Under the pieces are notes generated by a model. The model ran no database searches. It saw only the letters and a list, made by a program, of their open reading frames with translations, and was not told the DNA's origin. From Brooklawnia sp049651565 (GTDB lineage: Bacteria; Actinomycetota; Actinomycetes; Propionibacteriales; Propionibacteriaceae), in assembly GCF_049651565.1 (NCBI RefSeq), contig NZ_JBASCI010000120.1, positions 1 through 48,929 of the forward strand: 48,929 nucleotides of DNA, in the 5' to 3' direction. The translations under genes were made by a program, and so were the position numbers. Within the stretch, counting starts at the first letter, position 1; each line of letters begins with the position of its first letter. This document shows positions 8,583-17,393 of the stretch, one piece after another.

Positions 8583-10337
8583 CTACCTAGGATTGTCCGC
8601 CGGGAGCGGAACGAAGTGGTGCCTTGGCCCCGATGGCGCGTGAGGCAGAGCGATGAGGTGCGTTCCCGAGACGATAGGCGGTGTCTGCTGTAGGTGGAGG
8701 CCGATCATGTTCACGAGCGTTGCAGCCACGGCGGCGAGGTCTGCGGCTGAACCGTGGAAGGTGGGTACGGAGCACCCTCGCGTTGGGATCAGTTCGTCAC
8801 CGTCGGCCGCTTCTTGCCATAGCGGATGGTAGAGCTCAAGTCCACCTTCAGCGAGTACGGTATTCCCTGCGCGCTCGTCGATAGCAGATGGCGTGAGCTC
8901 GGAATCGGGTGCGCAGATGTTGGCGATGCCGACGGTCCCGGAGCCTGCGTCCGTAGCCACCTGAGCGATGACAGCCTTCCGCTCCACACCAGCAAGCGCG
9001 TCGAGGCAGGTCGTGACGCTGTGGCTCACGGTCGCATCGACGATGAGATCAGCCGCGAGGGCATCAACCGAATCGGGCATGCTCCCCTCGGCGACAGTGA
9101 CGCTGAGGTCATCACGAACCGCCCGAAGCCGCGTAGCCAGAGCGTCGGCCTTCGTCCGACCGATGTCGGCCTCCGTGTAGTTCTGTCGCACGAGAAGTCC
9201 GCCAGTGACGACGCCGGGGTCACAGACAGTGATGTGGGTGGCTCCAGCGCGCGCAATGAACTCAGCCACCCATGACCCCAGACCACCGCACCCCCAGACA
9301 TGAACAGACTTCCCCTGGAATCCGTTGACAGGACGGTTGTCGTCGCGTCGGGTAGTAACTGCTTCTCGTTCGTCTGACATGTTGCACCATTCGATGGGGA
9401 TGTCGGCGTTGATGATCGCTGGATCGAGGTTGATTGCGGTGCCATGCCTCCGGGCGATGCGTCGCAGGGCATCGGCGATCGTGGCAGGAAGGCGACCGCC
9501 GAGCAGGTGATGCGGCCCACCTGCAGGGTGGGGTACAGCAAGCACAAAGTACTGCCCGCTGCCATCGGCGTTCCGCAGACTACTGGAAAGTAGGGAGGTC
9601 ATGAACGCGGGCGACTGAGGTGACACTCGTGGTGGGCGTCCTTCGACTCGATCGAGGTACGGATCGTCCAGCAGTGTGAGAAAGAGCGCGAAAGTCGAGG
9701 CCGCGCCGAAGGGCAGGTCGCTGGCGAGCGTGAAGACGGGCGCGCGAAGTCCATCCCCGCCGGTCGAGTACGTGAGATCGTACCGATGAGCTGAGCGACG
9801 GATGAGCTGAGCGATCTGTCGCGGTTTCGTCGGTCCTGACTCGCGGACGACGATGGTGGGCGTGTCGACCGCGTGGTGAAGCACGCCACCGACTGCGTGA
9901 TACATCGCGGTCGAGGCGTCGAACACTCCGCCAGCGGCGTCAGTGAGCCATTGCCACAGTCGGCTGAGGAGCCCGGCCATCCCATCGGATGGGCGCCACT
10001 CGCGCGAGGGATCGAGGTAGATACAGAGCCGCTGGCCTTGGAGGACGTGCGGGAACCCGAGGAAGCGAGCGTGGTCAACTTCGATACTCGGAGGCAGGAA
10101 CAGCGAGGCGTGAATCCTGACGATGAACTCTTCGTCGTCGCCGAGTGTCAGCCCGCCCGGGCAGCGCGGGATGTCTGCGGTATGAAGTCGGATTCGGAGA
10201 GAGGCGTCGCCGACCGGGTCGAGTTGAGGTTGCTGAACGATCCGGACCTCACCGGAGTGCCCCCTGGTGAGCGCCTTCAGTTCGTCAACGAGTTGCTTCT
10301 GCCAGGCCGACAGCGTGGCCCGGTGGTGGCGGCTCAT
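8583..10337 (-). CDS. cap2: CBASS Cap2: E2-E1 ubiquitin-transfer-like fusion
   Basis: 584 residues joining an E2-like N-terminal half to an E1/ThiF-like C-terminal half. In type II CBASS, Cap2 activates the C-terminus of the CD-NTase with ATP, passes it through Cys thioesters and conjugates it to cellular targets, priming signal production. Visible features: E2 region with FLGFPHVLQGQRLCIYLDP (candidate catalytic Cys105); linker region; Rossmann ATP site VHVWGCGGLGSWVAEF (GCGGLGS 349-355); conserved NYTEADIGRTKADAL; and TRGCSVPTFHGSAADLA with candidate E1 Cys522. The start overlaps the CD-NTase stop by 4 nt (ATGA). No JAB peptidase (Cap3) gene follows, which is unusual for a full-length Cap2 system. 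Confidence 0.88.
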   Translation of the reverse strand: MSRHHRATLSAWQKQLVDELKALTRGHSGEVRIVQQPQLDPVGDASLRIRLHTADIPRCPGGLTLGDDEEFIVRIHASLFLPPSIEVDHARFLGFPHVLQGQRLCIYLDPSREWRPSDGMAGLLSRLWQWLTDAAGGVFDASTAMYHAVGGVLHHAVDTPTIVVRESGPTKPRQIAQLIRRSAHRYDLTYSTGGDGLRAPVFTLASDLPFGAASTFALFLTLLDDPYLDRVEGRPPRVSPQSPAFMTSLLSSSLRNADGSGQYFVLAVPHPAGGPHHLLGGRLPATIADALRRIARRHGTAINLDPAIINADIPIEWCNMSDEREAVTTRRDDNRPVNGFQGKSVHVWGCGGLGSWVAEFIARAGATHITVCDPGVVTGGLLVRQNYTEADIGRTKADALATRLRAVRDDLSVTVAEGSMPDSVDALAADLIVDATVSHSVTTCLDALAGVERKAVIAQVATDAGSGTVGIANICAPDSELTPSAIDERAGNTVLAEGGLELYHPLWQEAADGDELIPTRGCSVPTFHGSAADLAAVAATLVNMIGLHLQQTPPIVSGTHLIALPHAPSGPRHHFVPLPADNPR

Positions 10338-11329
10338 CCTGCGCGACCAGACCGCCCCACGGTGGAAGCGGCTGCTGGAGTTGCTGCCGGGAACTTCGAG
10401 TTGCTAGACGCCGTGGTCGGTGCCTTGAAGCCGTCACCGAAGATGCCCTGCCATAGTTCGATGCTGCGCTCCTTGTTCTCCTCCTCGTACGCCTCCGTGA
10501 TCTCCGCGGCGTGGACATGGATGCGGTCTCGGAAGTAGCTATAGGTGGACTGCTCCCACCGATGGTCGAACGTCACACCGGACCCAGACGGGTCCGGAAT
10601 GGACGGCTTGGTCGGGCGGTCTTGAAGCCAGGCGTCGAGGTCGTTGACGATGTGCAGGAGTGCGGTCGGGACGTCGCTGTAGTAGTTCGGATCGATCAGC
10701 GTGCGCAGCGCAGTGACCTGCTCGCCGAGCAGCGTCGTCAGCAGTATGGAGCGAGTGCCGGTGAAGGAGTTCTTGTGGTCCCGCAGGTACTTCATCAGTC
10801 GGATGACCTTGCGGAGGTTGCCCTTCGCAAGCGAATCCTTCTCCTTCATCCAATCCGTGAACCCCTGAGGGTTGGTCAGTTCCCAGTCGTTGTCGTCACG
10901 GTTCACGATGACCTCGCGTCCGTCGGCGAGGTTCAGATGCGGAACGATGTCCAGGTGCATTGAGTTCGCGTAGACGAGCCGAACGCAGCGACACTTCCGT
11001 GAGTGCGGCATGTTCCCGTAGGTGCTATGCCGGTGCAGCGCCGCGTAGACCGCCTCGATGTACTGCTTGGGGTCGTCAGCCCAGTCCGGGTTCTCGCTCA
11101 CGTTGAGCATGAAGTCCGCATCGAACTCGTTGTTGCCGACGGGGTTGATGATGGTCCTGTGAGCCCATGAACCCTGGGGCGTCTTGCCCTGGATGAGCGA
11201 GCCGATCTGATCGTCGGCCTTTAGTGCCTTGTAGACCGACTCAACTCGCGAGTCAAGTAGATCCAGTTTTACCTGGCCGAGGTTGACGGTGTCCTTGAGC
11301 AGGACATTGAAGTAGTCAGTGAGCTTCAT
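10334..11329 (-). CDS. CBASS CD-NTase (cGAS/DncV-like nucleotidyltransferase)
   Basis: 331 residues. CD-NTases sense phage infection and make cyclic oligonucleotides that switch on the effector. The nucleotidyltransferase core is clear: QGSWAHRT (Gly53-Ser54) followed by NEFDADFML (Asp70, Asp72) and the third acidic residue in SMHLDIVPHLNL (Asp127), the expected three-metal-ligand pattern. A helical region follows (LRKVIRLMKYLRDHKNS). The chain ends in a flexible Ser/Thr/Ala tail finishing GRSGRAG; a C-terminal glycine fits a protein whose tail is conjugated by Cap2. GGAGG precedes ATG 11329. The gene overlaps the phospholipase gene by 14 nt and Cap2 by 4 nt. Clade and signal molecule cannot be assigned by eye. 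Confidence 0.87.
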   Translation of the reverse strand: MKLTDYFNVLLKDTVNLGQVKLDLLDSRVESVYKALKADDQIGSLIQGKTPQGSWAHRTIINPVGNNEFDADFMLNVSENPDWADDPKQYIEAVYAALHRHSTYGNMPHSRKCRCVRLVYANSMHLDIVPHLNLADGREVIVNRDDNDWELTNPQGFTDWMKEKDSLAKGNLRKVIRLMKYLRDHKNSFTGTRSILLTTLLGEQVTALRTLIDPNYYSDVPTALLHIVNDLDAWLQDRPTKPSIPDPSGSGVTFDHRWEQSTYSYFRDRIHVHAAEITEAYEEENKERSIELWQGIFGDGFKAPTTASSNSKFPAATPAAASTVGRSGRAG

Positions 11330-12407
11330 CGGAGACCTCCGTGATCGACTTGCTGGTCGGGTCGCCGCGATGTGGGTCTCCGATCAAGGATGTGTACTCG
11401 GGTGCGCGATGAGTCGCGAACCGCTCGGTGTAGATGGGGCTGAGTTCGCGACTGACGGACGCCGCGAGACCGGCAAGGTCGTGTGGGTCGGCTGAGTCGA
11501 GTGCATACAGATCGCCTGGGACTCGCGCGTCGAACCTGGTGTAGGCGGACCTACCGATCAGATGCTCTGCGATGCCTTGTCCTCCTCGGCTCCCGGCGTT
11601 GAGAATGAGTGGCGCGATCGGCTTCGCCCAGTTGAACAGCCCACCGCGGTCAAGTCGCTTGGGGTGGTTTGTGAGTTGGTCGATGGTGCCCACGTTGAGG
11701 ACGCTGATCGATCCCAGTGGCACGTTGAGCATGCTCACGGCCTCAGCGATGGCGACGACGGAGGGGTTGTTGGCCCACACCCCGCCGTCGATAAGGCGCT
11801 GCCCGTCTACGCGTGCGGCCGGGAAGTAGATTGGCGCCGCCGAGGTCGCCATCGCGATGTCGACCATCGGAATGCGCCAGTCCCGGGTCAATCTGATGTG
11901 ATGGGGAGTCTTGAAGATGTGCACGGCGCCACGCTGGACGTCCCACGATGGGATGACTAGGCGCTTCGTGCTTTCGCCGAGCGTTCGATCCCCGAGCACT
12001 TCCGTCAGTGCCGATCGCAGCACGTCACCGTCATAGATCGGCGCGGTCAGCTGGCGCGGCCGCCGCCAAAGTCGTCTCCGCGAAACTGGGAAGACGGTCT
12101 TTACCAGCGCCTCGTAGTGACTGACGATCTCGCCCGGTGTGAGGCCCGCCCCCAGTCCGAGCGCCACGATCCCGCCTGCTGAGGTCCCTGCGATCAGATC
12201 AAATGAGTTGCTGATGCTGATGCCGAGGTCCTGCTCCAGCCTGGCGAGCACATGGGCGGTGAAGAGCGCCTTAGCGCCGCCACCATCCAGAGCCAGTATC
12301 TGGAACCGGCCCGAGTCCAGCTCGGGCCGGAGTTGGGTGCTGACTTCGTGCAGAGCACGCGGCACGTCGCCAGCGGCATCTGACGGATTTGCACGAACTA
12401 CACCCAT
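11316..12407 (-). CDS. capV: CBASS effector: patatin-like phospholipase (CapV type)
   Basis: 363 residues of the patatin family. In CBASS, CapV-type phospholipases are activated by the cyclic nucleotide and degrade membrane phospholipids, killing the infected cell. Catalytic features: oxyanion loop DGGGAK (41-46), nucleophile elbow GTSAG with Ser76, and the dyad aspartate in LIDGGVWANNPS (Asp207). It is the first gene of the minus-strand CBASS operon and begins 44 bp after the relaxase stop, so it may be transcribed from its own promoter or by read-through from traA. No transmembrane segment is seen. The gene order effector, CD-NTase, Cap2 is standard for type II. Confidence 0.9.
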   Translation of the reverse strand: MGVVRANPSDAAGDVPRALHEVSTQLRPELDSGRFQILALDGGGAKALFTAHVLARLEQDLGISISNSFDLIAGTSAGGIVALGLGAGLTPGEIVSHYEALVKTVFPVSRRRLWRRPRQLTAPIYDGDVLRSALTEVLGDRTLGESTKRLVIPSWDVQRGAVHIFKTPHHIRLTRDWRIPMVDIAMATSAAPIYFPAARVDGQRLIDGGVWANNPSVVAIAEAVSMLNVPLGSISVLNVGTIDQLTNHPKRLDRGGLFNWAKPIAPLILNAGSRGGQGIAEHLIGRSAYTRFDARVPGDLYALDSADPHDLAGLAASVSRELSPIYTERFATHRAPEYTSLIGDPHRGDPTSKSITEVSDEAH

Positions 12408-12451
12408 GTAACTATTCTATGTCGCCGCTCCGACACTGCCTCGGGCTCAGG

Positions 12452-15400
12452 TCACAGCGAGGGACCGAGTGACCTCTGCAAGACAGGTCGAGGCTCGCTA
12501 CGTTGCGCGCGGGCACCAGCGGCTTCGGCGGCCTGCGTGACTGCGGAACGCGCTCGGGCAGCGTCGATCCTCTGCGCCTCGGACACGGGCGGTGCTCCGA
12601 GCGGCGGCTCGTCGGTGATGCGGTAGCGGTCTCGGTACGCGGCGACCACCCTCGCCGCCTTCCGCCATACTTCTGCTCGCCGTGCATCGCTGGGTGATGC
12701 ACCAAGTGCTCTCGTCCAGGGTGCCTTGTCGGTGAGAGCGGCGTCCAGGACGGCATCTGCGCGGGCTTCGATGAGTGCTTCTCGTTCGTCGAGCGCGGCT
12801 CGCATCTCACCGTCACGCACTTCTCTCGCGCGTGGGATGAGCCCTGCGATTAGCTTGGGCGCTTTGCGGGCTCGTCCTGATCCGGCGGGGTGTGCGGTGG
12901 CACGGGCAACTCGGTAGTGGAGGACGGCGGCGATGTCGTCGGCGTCGGCGAAGCCGCGGGCCTGGATGAGGCGTGACAGCAGGGTCTCGATGTCGTGGTG
13001 GTTGGCTTCGGCGCGGCGGAGTTCTGCGGTGAGAGGGCCGAAGGCTTCGGACTCAACCGCGGCTTGGGCTTGCTCGACGGTGAGGCCGGACGCGCGGACG
13101 AGGGATGCACAGCGGTCGTGTTGTGCGGCCGCGGCGATGGTCTCGTACTCAGCGGCGAGTTGCGCGATCGACCTCCACTGTTCCTGCTCGGCTTTGATCG
13201 TCTCGTGGGCCGACAGTTCTGCGCCGACGTGCTGGAGCACTCCGGTCAAGACGCTGCGACTGGACGCGTTCGGGTCATCGCCGGGGTGCGGCTGCTGGTG
13301 ATCGTCGGCACGGTCGAGGATCACGTAGGCGTGGTTCGAGGCTCGGCCTCGGGTCATGGAGACGTAGAAGTTCTCCCTGGTCGCGGTCGGCTCGACCAGC
13401 ACGTGAGCGGTGTCGGTGGTGACGCCTTGGGCTCGGTGTGCGGTGATGGCGTATCCGAGATCGACATGCTCGGCGACGTATGCGGAGGGCAGGACGATCG
13501 CGCCACCGTAGGAGCGGCCTGGTCTGCGGATCGTGAGGCTGCCGTCGCCTCGAACGTCGGTGATGGTCCAGATGTCGCCGTTGCGCACCCAGTCGTTGCC
13601 GTTGCCGGCCGTGATCTTCCGGTCGTTGTGGCGGGTGATGACGGTGTCCCCAATGCCCGCATGGGTTCCGTCGTGCAGCTCGACCTCTTGATCCTGGGTG
13701 AGGGTCTCGTCGATGAGGAGGTCAGCGCGAGCGCGTTCGTTGAGCGCGGTCACTTGTTCGCGGGTTTCGGCGATCAGGACGGTGATGTGTCCGGCGTCTC
13801 GGTCGGCCAGCCAGGCGGTGTAGGCGGCGTCGGTCATGGTCTCGGTGTCGCCGTCTTGGATGCGGCCGTGGGCGAGGTAGGTGTCGATCACTGTGGTGTG
13901 GCCGTGGCGCAGGTCGAGGGAGGCGAGCTTCTCCCACGGCTGGTGGAAGCGGTGGACATCAATGAGTTCGACAGTGTCAGTGCGGTCGTGGGCGAGCATC
14001 GAGAACGCACCCCCGGCATCCACCGACTGAAGCTGGGCATAGTCACCAACGAGCAGCACCTTCGCACCCGTCTGTTGAGCGAGGCCAGTGATCCGGTCCA
14101 GGGAGAGAGTGCCGGCCAGGGAGGCTTCGTCAACGATGACCAACTGCCCGGCGGTGAAGGTGTGCCCTTTGGTGAGGTGGTTTTGCCACCACATCGCGGT
14201 GTTCTCGGTGGCGATCCCGAGATCGTCGGCGAGGACCTGCGCGGCCACCGCCGACGGGGCGAGCCCGACCACGGAGCCTTTGCCGTGCTCGGCTTCCCAT
14301 GCACGGCGGAGCGCGTTCATCGCGGTGGTCTTGCCCGCCCCGGCGGGACCGACGAGCACGTCGAGCACCCGACCCGACACTGCGATCCGCGTCAACGCCT
14401 CGGCCTGATCCTCACCCAACACCAGCCCGTCCGCGTCGGGCTTGCGGGCGATCTTCTCGACGGTCGCGAGGGTGACGGTCGGGCCAGTGAGGTCACGGGA
14501 GCGGTCGAGCAGCCGGTCTTCCGCAGCGAGCTGGCCCTCGGAGGTGAAGACCGCGGAGTTGACCGGACGGAACACCGAGGTGCCGTCGTCGCGCCGGAAC
14601 ACGACTGGCGAGAGCGAGAGCTCGGGCGGTGTGAGCCGAAGGGATGCGAGCTGGGCGGCGTCGGTGACCATCGCGATCACCGATTCGCGGTCGTTCATGG
14701 TGGCGAAGCGCCAGCCCATCGTCTGCCTCGCGGCTTCGGCCATGAGGTTCCACCGGCGCCAGGTCGAACGCTTCTCACCAACTGTTTCGACGACGGATCG
14801 GCCGATGTCGCGGATCACGTCAAGAGGGATGTCGTCGGCACGCAGCAACAACGGTCCGTCGTTGTCAGTCGCGTCCATCGCCCACCGGGTCGCATCCCGG
14901 CCAAGGACCGTGGTGGCTCGAGTTCGCCACTCCTCGGTCAGATCAGCCAGAGACCGGACCTGCTTGTCCGGTCGCGTGGAGAGCGTGGCCTGAGCGCGGA
15001 GCTTCATCAACGCTGCTGGTGTTGGGCGGCGACCGCGCGCGGCGACGTACTCGTCGATGAGCCGGTCGGTCTCGATGTCGATATGGCGCGCGCGGCTGGA
15101 GAACTCGCTCACCAGGGTCTCCGGCACGGCGGTGATCGCCCAGGCAGGGTTGCGGTCGCGGCCCATGTCGCGGGCCTCCCATTCGACGCCGAAGATGCGG
15201 GTCATGTGGTCCGCGAACACCGCCTCATGCAGCTCCGAGAGCGCGACGACGGCAGCGTGCATCGGCCTGCCATCCAGTGAGCGCCACTTCCCATCGAGCT
15301 TCGTCTTGGCCTTGTTGCTGATGACGACATGGGTGTGGAGGTGGGGGTCGCCCGCGCGGGAGTCGAAGTGATCGAACGCGGTCGCGATCAGCCCCTCGAC

Positions 15401-16009
15401 ATCGACCTGCGCAACGGCCCCGTCACCTGCGGTTGCACCGGTACGGGTAGCCGCAACGTCCCGTTCCATGAACGCAACCACCTCCGCAACCGCACGGTGA
15501 TGCGCAGCCCCGATCATCGCCTGCACCCCTGCATCAGCGACGGCCCAGAGCACGCTGGCGGACTTCGGGATCGAGAACGTGAAGTCGAACCCGGCCACCG
15601 CACGACGCCCAGCCCGCGCGTTCTCCTCAGCCACGATCAGCGCGACGGCCTCACCCTTCGCGCCAGGCGTCAGCGTGGCATCGAGCTTCGCGATCCGGGC
15701 CTCGATCCGCTGCTCTGTCGTCTTGAAAGCGGGGAATGCGAGCCCGAGTTGCTTGCCGGTGATCGGATCGCAGCCAGAGCCCATGAGGAGCTGGAGTTGG
15801 TCTTCGGAGACGCAGTCGCCGACGACCAACTCGCCCTTGCCGAGCGAAGCAACGCCGTTGCCGAGCCACCGGCCTGGTGGGGTGCCTTCCTCGATGAAGT
15901 AGCGGGTCAGCGGCGTCGAGAGAGACCGGTCTCCGTCGGCGGCCGCGACGGTCTTCAGCAGGTACTTGTAGCCATCGCCCGCGCTCATCACGCGCATCGA
16001 AACCGTCAT
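12452..16009 (-). CDS. traA: MobF relaxase-helicase (TraA/TrwC type)
   Basis: 1185 residues from ATG 16009, chosen because GGGAGG lies 7-8 bases upstream; an upstream in-frame start at 16066 lacks this. The N-terminal TrwC relaxase domain shows a Tyr-rich GDGYKYLLKTVA start, LTRYFIEEGTPPGRWLG, FDFTFSIPKSASVLWAVAD and the metal-binding histidine triad DPHLHTHVV near residue 220. The C-terminal half is a RecD/TraI-type helicase with Walker A VGPAGAGKTT near residue 553, IVDEASLAG, and DLGYAITAHRAQGVTTDTAHVL. It nicks oriT, attaches to the cut strand and unwinds DNA during conjugation. It is the key evidence that the window belongs to a self-transmissible element. Confidence 0.95.
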   Translation of the reverse strand: MTVSMRVMSAGDGYKYLLKTVAAADGDRSLSTPLTRYFIEEGTPPGRWLGNGVASLGKGELVVGDCVSEDQLQLLMGSGCDPITGKQLGLAFPAFKTTEQRIEARIAKLDATLTPGAKGEAVALIVAEENARAGRRAVAGFDFTFSIPKSASVLWAVADAGVQAMIGAAHHRAVAEVVAFMERDVAATRTGATAGDGAVAQVDVEGLIATAFDHFDSRAGDPHLHTHVVISNKAKTKLDGKWRSLDGRPMHAAVVALSELHEAVFADHMTRIFGVEWEARDMGRDRNPAWAITAVPETLVSEFSSRARHIDIETDRLIDEYVAARGRRPTPAALMKLRAQATLSTRPDKQVRSLADLTEEWRTRATTVLGRDATRWAMDATDNDGPLLLRADDIPLDVIRDIGRSVVETVGEKRSTWRRWNLMAEAARQTMGWRFATMNDRESVIAMVTDAAQLASLRLTPPELSLSPVVFRRDDGTSVFRPVNSAVFTSEGQLAAEDRLLDRSRDLTGPTVTLATVEKIARKPDADGLVLGEDQAEALTRIAVSGRVLDVLVGPAGAGKTTAMNALRRAWEAEHGKGSVVGLAPSAVAAQVLADDLGIATENTAMWWQNHLTKGHTFTAGQLVIVDEASLAGTLSLDRITGLAQQTGAKVLLVGDYAQLQSVDAGGAFSMLAHDRTDTVELIDVHRFHQPWEKLASLDLRHGHTTVIDTYLAHGRIQDGDTETMTDAAYTAWLADRDAGHITVLIAETREQVTALNERARADLLIDETLTQDQEVELHDGTHAGIGDTVITRHNDRKITAGNGNDWVRNGDIWTITDVRGDGSLTIRRPGRSYGGAIVLPSAYVAEHVDLGYAITAHRAQGVTTDTAHVLVEPTATRENFYVSMTRGRASNHAYVILDRADDHQQPHPGDDPNASSRSVLTGVLQHVGAELSAHETIKAEQEQWRSIAQLAAEYETIAAAAQHDRCASLVRASGLTVEQAQAAVESEAFGPLTAELRRAEANHHDIETLLSRLIQARGFADADDIAAVLHYRVARATAHPAGSGRARKAPKLIAGLIPRAREVRDGEMRAALDEREALIEARADAVLDAALTDKAPWTRALGASPSDARRAEVWRKAARVVAAYRDRYRITDEPPLGAPPVSEAQRIDAARARSAVTQAAEAAGARAQRSEPRPVLQRSLGPSL

Positions 16010-16295
16010 CGCTGCCTCCCGTCCTGACGAGCAGGTGAGCACCAGAGAACCGCTCCCGAACGCCACTGCCCAGGGGCTCTACCTCGACCTGCAAGAGGCG
16101 TGTCCTCTCAGGAGGTGGGTCCGAGAGACGAACGGCCTGGGTAGTCGGAATCGGTACGGCGGGCGTTCGAGTGACGGTGAGGCCCGACGTGATGAGGGCA
16201 GCAAGGCGTGGCCTGCTCGTGCACCTGACAGGTGACCAGCCCGGCATCAGAACTCAAAGAACTGGAGTCGGGGTCGCCCGTCATTCGGAGCCCTC
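16010..16295. other. Divergent non-coding region between traA and the methyltransferase; possible oriT neighbourhood
   Basis: 286 bp with no supported gene between the divergent traA and methyltransferase starts. It contains a short perfect inverted repeat, CACCTG-A-CAGGTG, at 16222-16234. MobF nick sites often lie next to the relaxase gene, so this is a reasonable place to look for oriT, but no nick-site consensus for this relaxase group is known to me. Promoters for both genes must lie here; none stood out. Confidence 0.3.
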
Positions 16296-17393
16296 ATGCA
16301 CGACAAGGAAGACCAGCCGCCGCGACTCAAGATCGGGTCGCTGTTCAGCGGCTACGGCGGCCTCGACCTCGCCGCCGAACACGCCTTCAACGCCGAAACC
16401 GTGTGGTTCTCCGAACTCAACGAACCCGTCTCCGCCGTCTTCTCGCGCCACTGGCCGGGCGTCCCGAACCTCGGCGACATCACCACCATCAACTGGCACG
16501 AGGTCGAGCCCGTGGACATCCTCATCGGCGGCTTCCCCTGCCAAGACGTATCCACCGTCGGCAAACGCGCAGGCCTCGCGCCCGGCACCCGCTCCGGCCT
16601 GTGGGCGCACATGGCCGAAGCCATCGACACACTCAAACCCGAATGGGTCGTCATCGAGAACGTCCGAGGGCTGCTGTCCTCCCCAGCGACGCGACCGACC
16701 ACAGAAGGAGACCGGAATGACTCACGCAACCCCGGCGACGCAACCCCCGACGGCGCAGCCGTTCGCGAGCTGGAACCCGACCCGTGGCATCTGGGAGACA
16801 ACGCAGCTCGACCTCTACGGGCTCACGGCGCCGTTCTCGGCGATCTGGCCGACCTGCGGCTGGATGCACGATGGATCGGCCTACCGGCTTCCCTTGTCGG
16901 CGCTCCTCACCACCGCCTCCGCATCTTCATCCTCGCCCACCGCACGCTTCCGCACCCCACTCGCGACCGACTCCTCACGCGGCGGCGAGACCCTCGACCA
17001 GGTACGGGCAAGGCGAGGGACGATCGCGCTCTCGCACCAGATCATCGACTTCGCTCTCCACGGACCGCATGGCTCACCGACCAAGAGGCGCGAGTCGGAG
17101 ACACTGTGGTCCCTGATCGACGGACTGTTCAACGCTGGGGACGCTACGCCGACGCCATCGCCCGCTGAGAACACATCACCGGACGCCCCGCCCCGGCCCC
17201 GGCGCTCCTGAACGACACCGACGGACCTCGCCCCGCGCCAGCGTTCGTCGAGTGGCTCATGGGGCTACCGGCCGGATGGGTCACTGATGCTGGCGAGCTG
17301 ACGCAGAACCAGCAGATCACCGCCCTCGGAAACGGAGTGCTTCCGCTTCAAGCGTGCTCAGCCCTCCGATCCCTCGTGGGTCCAAAGGCCTAG
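16296..17393 (+). pseudogene. Cytosine-C5 DNA methyltransferase with in-frame TGA
   Basis: The frame encodes a Dcm-type methyltransferase: motif I IGSLFSGYGGLDLAAEHAF, motif IV catalytic Cys in GGFPCQDVSTVGKRAGL (near residue 82), motif VI WVVIENVRGLLSS, motif VIII GAPHHRLRIFILAH, and motif X QITALGNGVLPLQA. A TGA at 17166-17168 splits it after YADAIAR; the same frame then continues EHITGRPAPAPALLNDTDG and FVEWLMGLPAGWVTDAGEL to the TAG at 17391-17393. Homologues as I remember them carry Trp at this point, so one G-to-A change (TGG to TGA) explains it. Without read-through the 290-residue product lacks motifs IX-X and should be inactive. The gene is convergent with herA, overlapping it by 3 nt. 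A second reading frame overlaps it. Confidence 0.82.
16717..17211 (+). CDS. Overlapping ORF inside the methyltransferase gene (MTase-associated family)
   Basis: 164 residues in the +1 frame relative to the methyltransferase, wholly inside it. GAAGGAG at 16704-16710 sits 6 bases before ATG 16717, an ideal ribosome-binding site. The translation has a pattern I associate with small proteins encoded beside phage and element cytosine methyltransferases: FASWNPTRGIWETTQLDLYG, then FSAIWPTCGWMHDGSAYRLP, later RGGETLDQVRARRG and SETLWSLIDGLFNAGD. The equivalent stretch of the methyltransferase frame is also conserved-looking (motif VIII lies within it), so both frames seem to be under selection. Function unknown; it may be a specificity or modulating subunit. 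This is more than the usual long open frame of GC-rich DNA, but homology must be confirmed. Confidence 0.6.
   Translation: MTHATPATQPPTAQPFASWNPTRGIWETTQLDLYGLTAPFSAIWPTCGWMHDGSAYRLPLSALLTTASASSSSPTARFRTPLATDSSRGGETLDQVRARRGTIALSHQIIDFALHGPHGSPTKRRESETLWSLIDGLFNAGDATPTPSPAENTSPDAPPRPRRS

Noticed and set aside
12995..15280. 761-codon plus-strand open frame opposite traA
   Set aside because: Antisense shadow of the relaxase-helicase; composition is mirror-like (Val/Gly/Asp-rich) with no recognisable motif, while the minus strand has a complete TraA.
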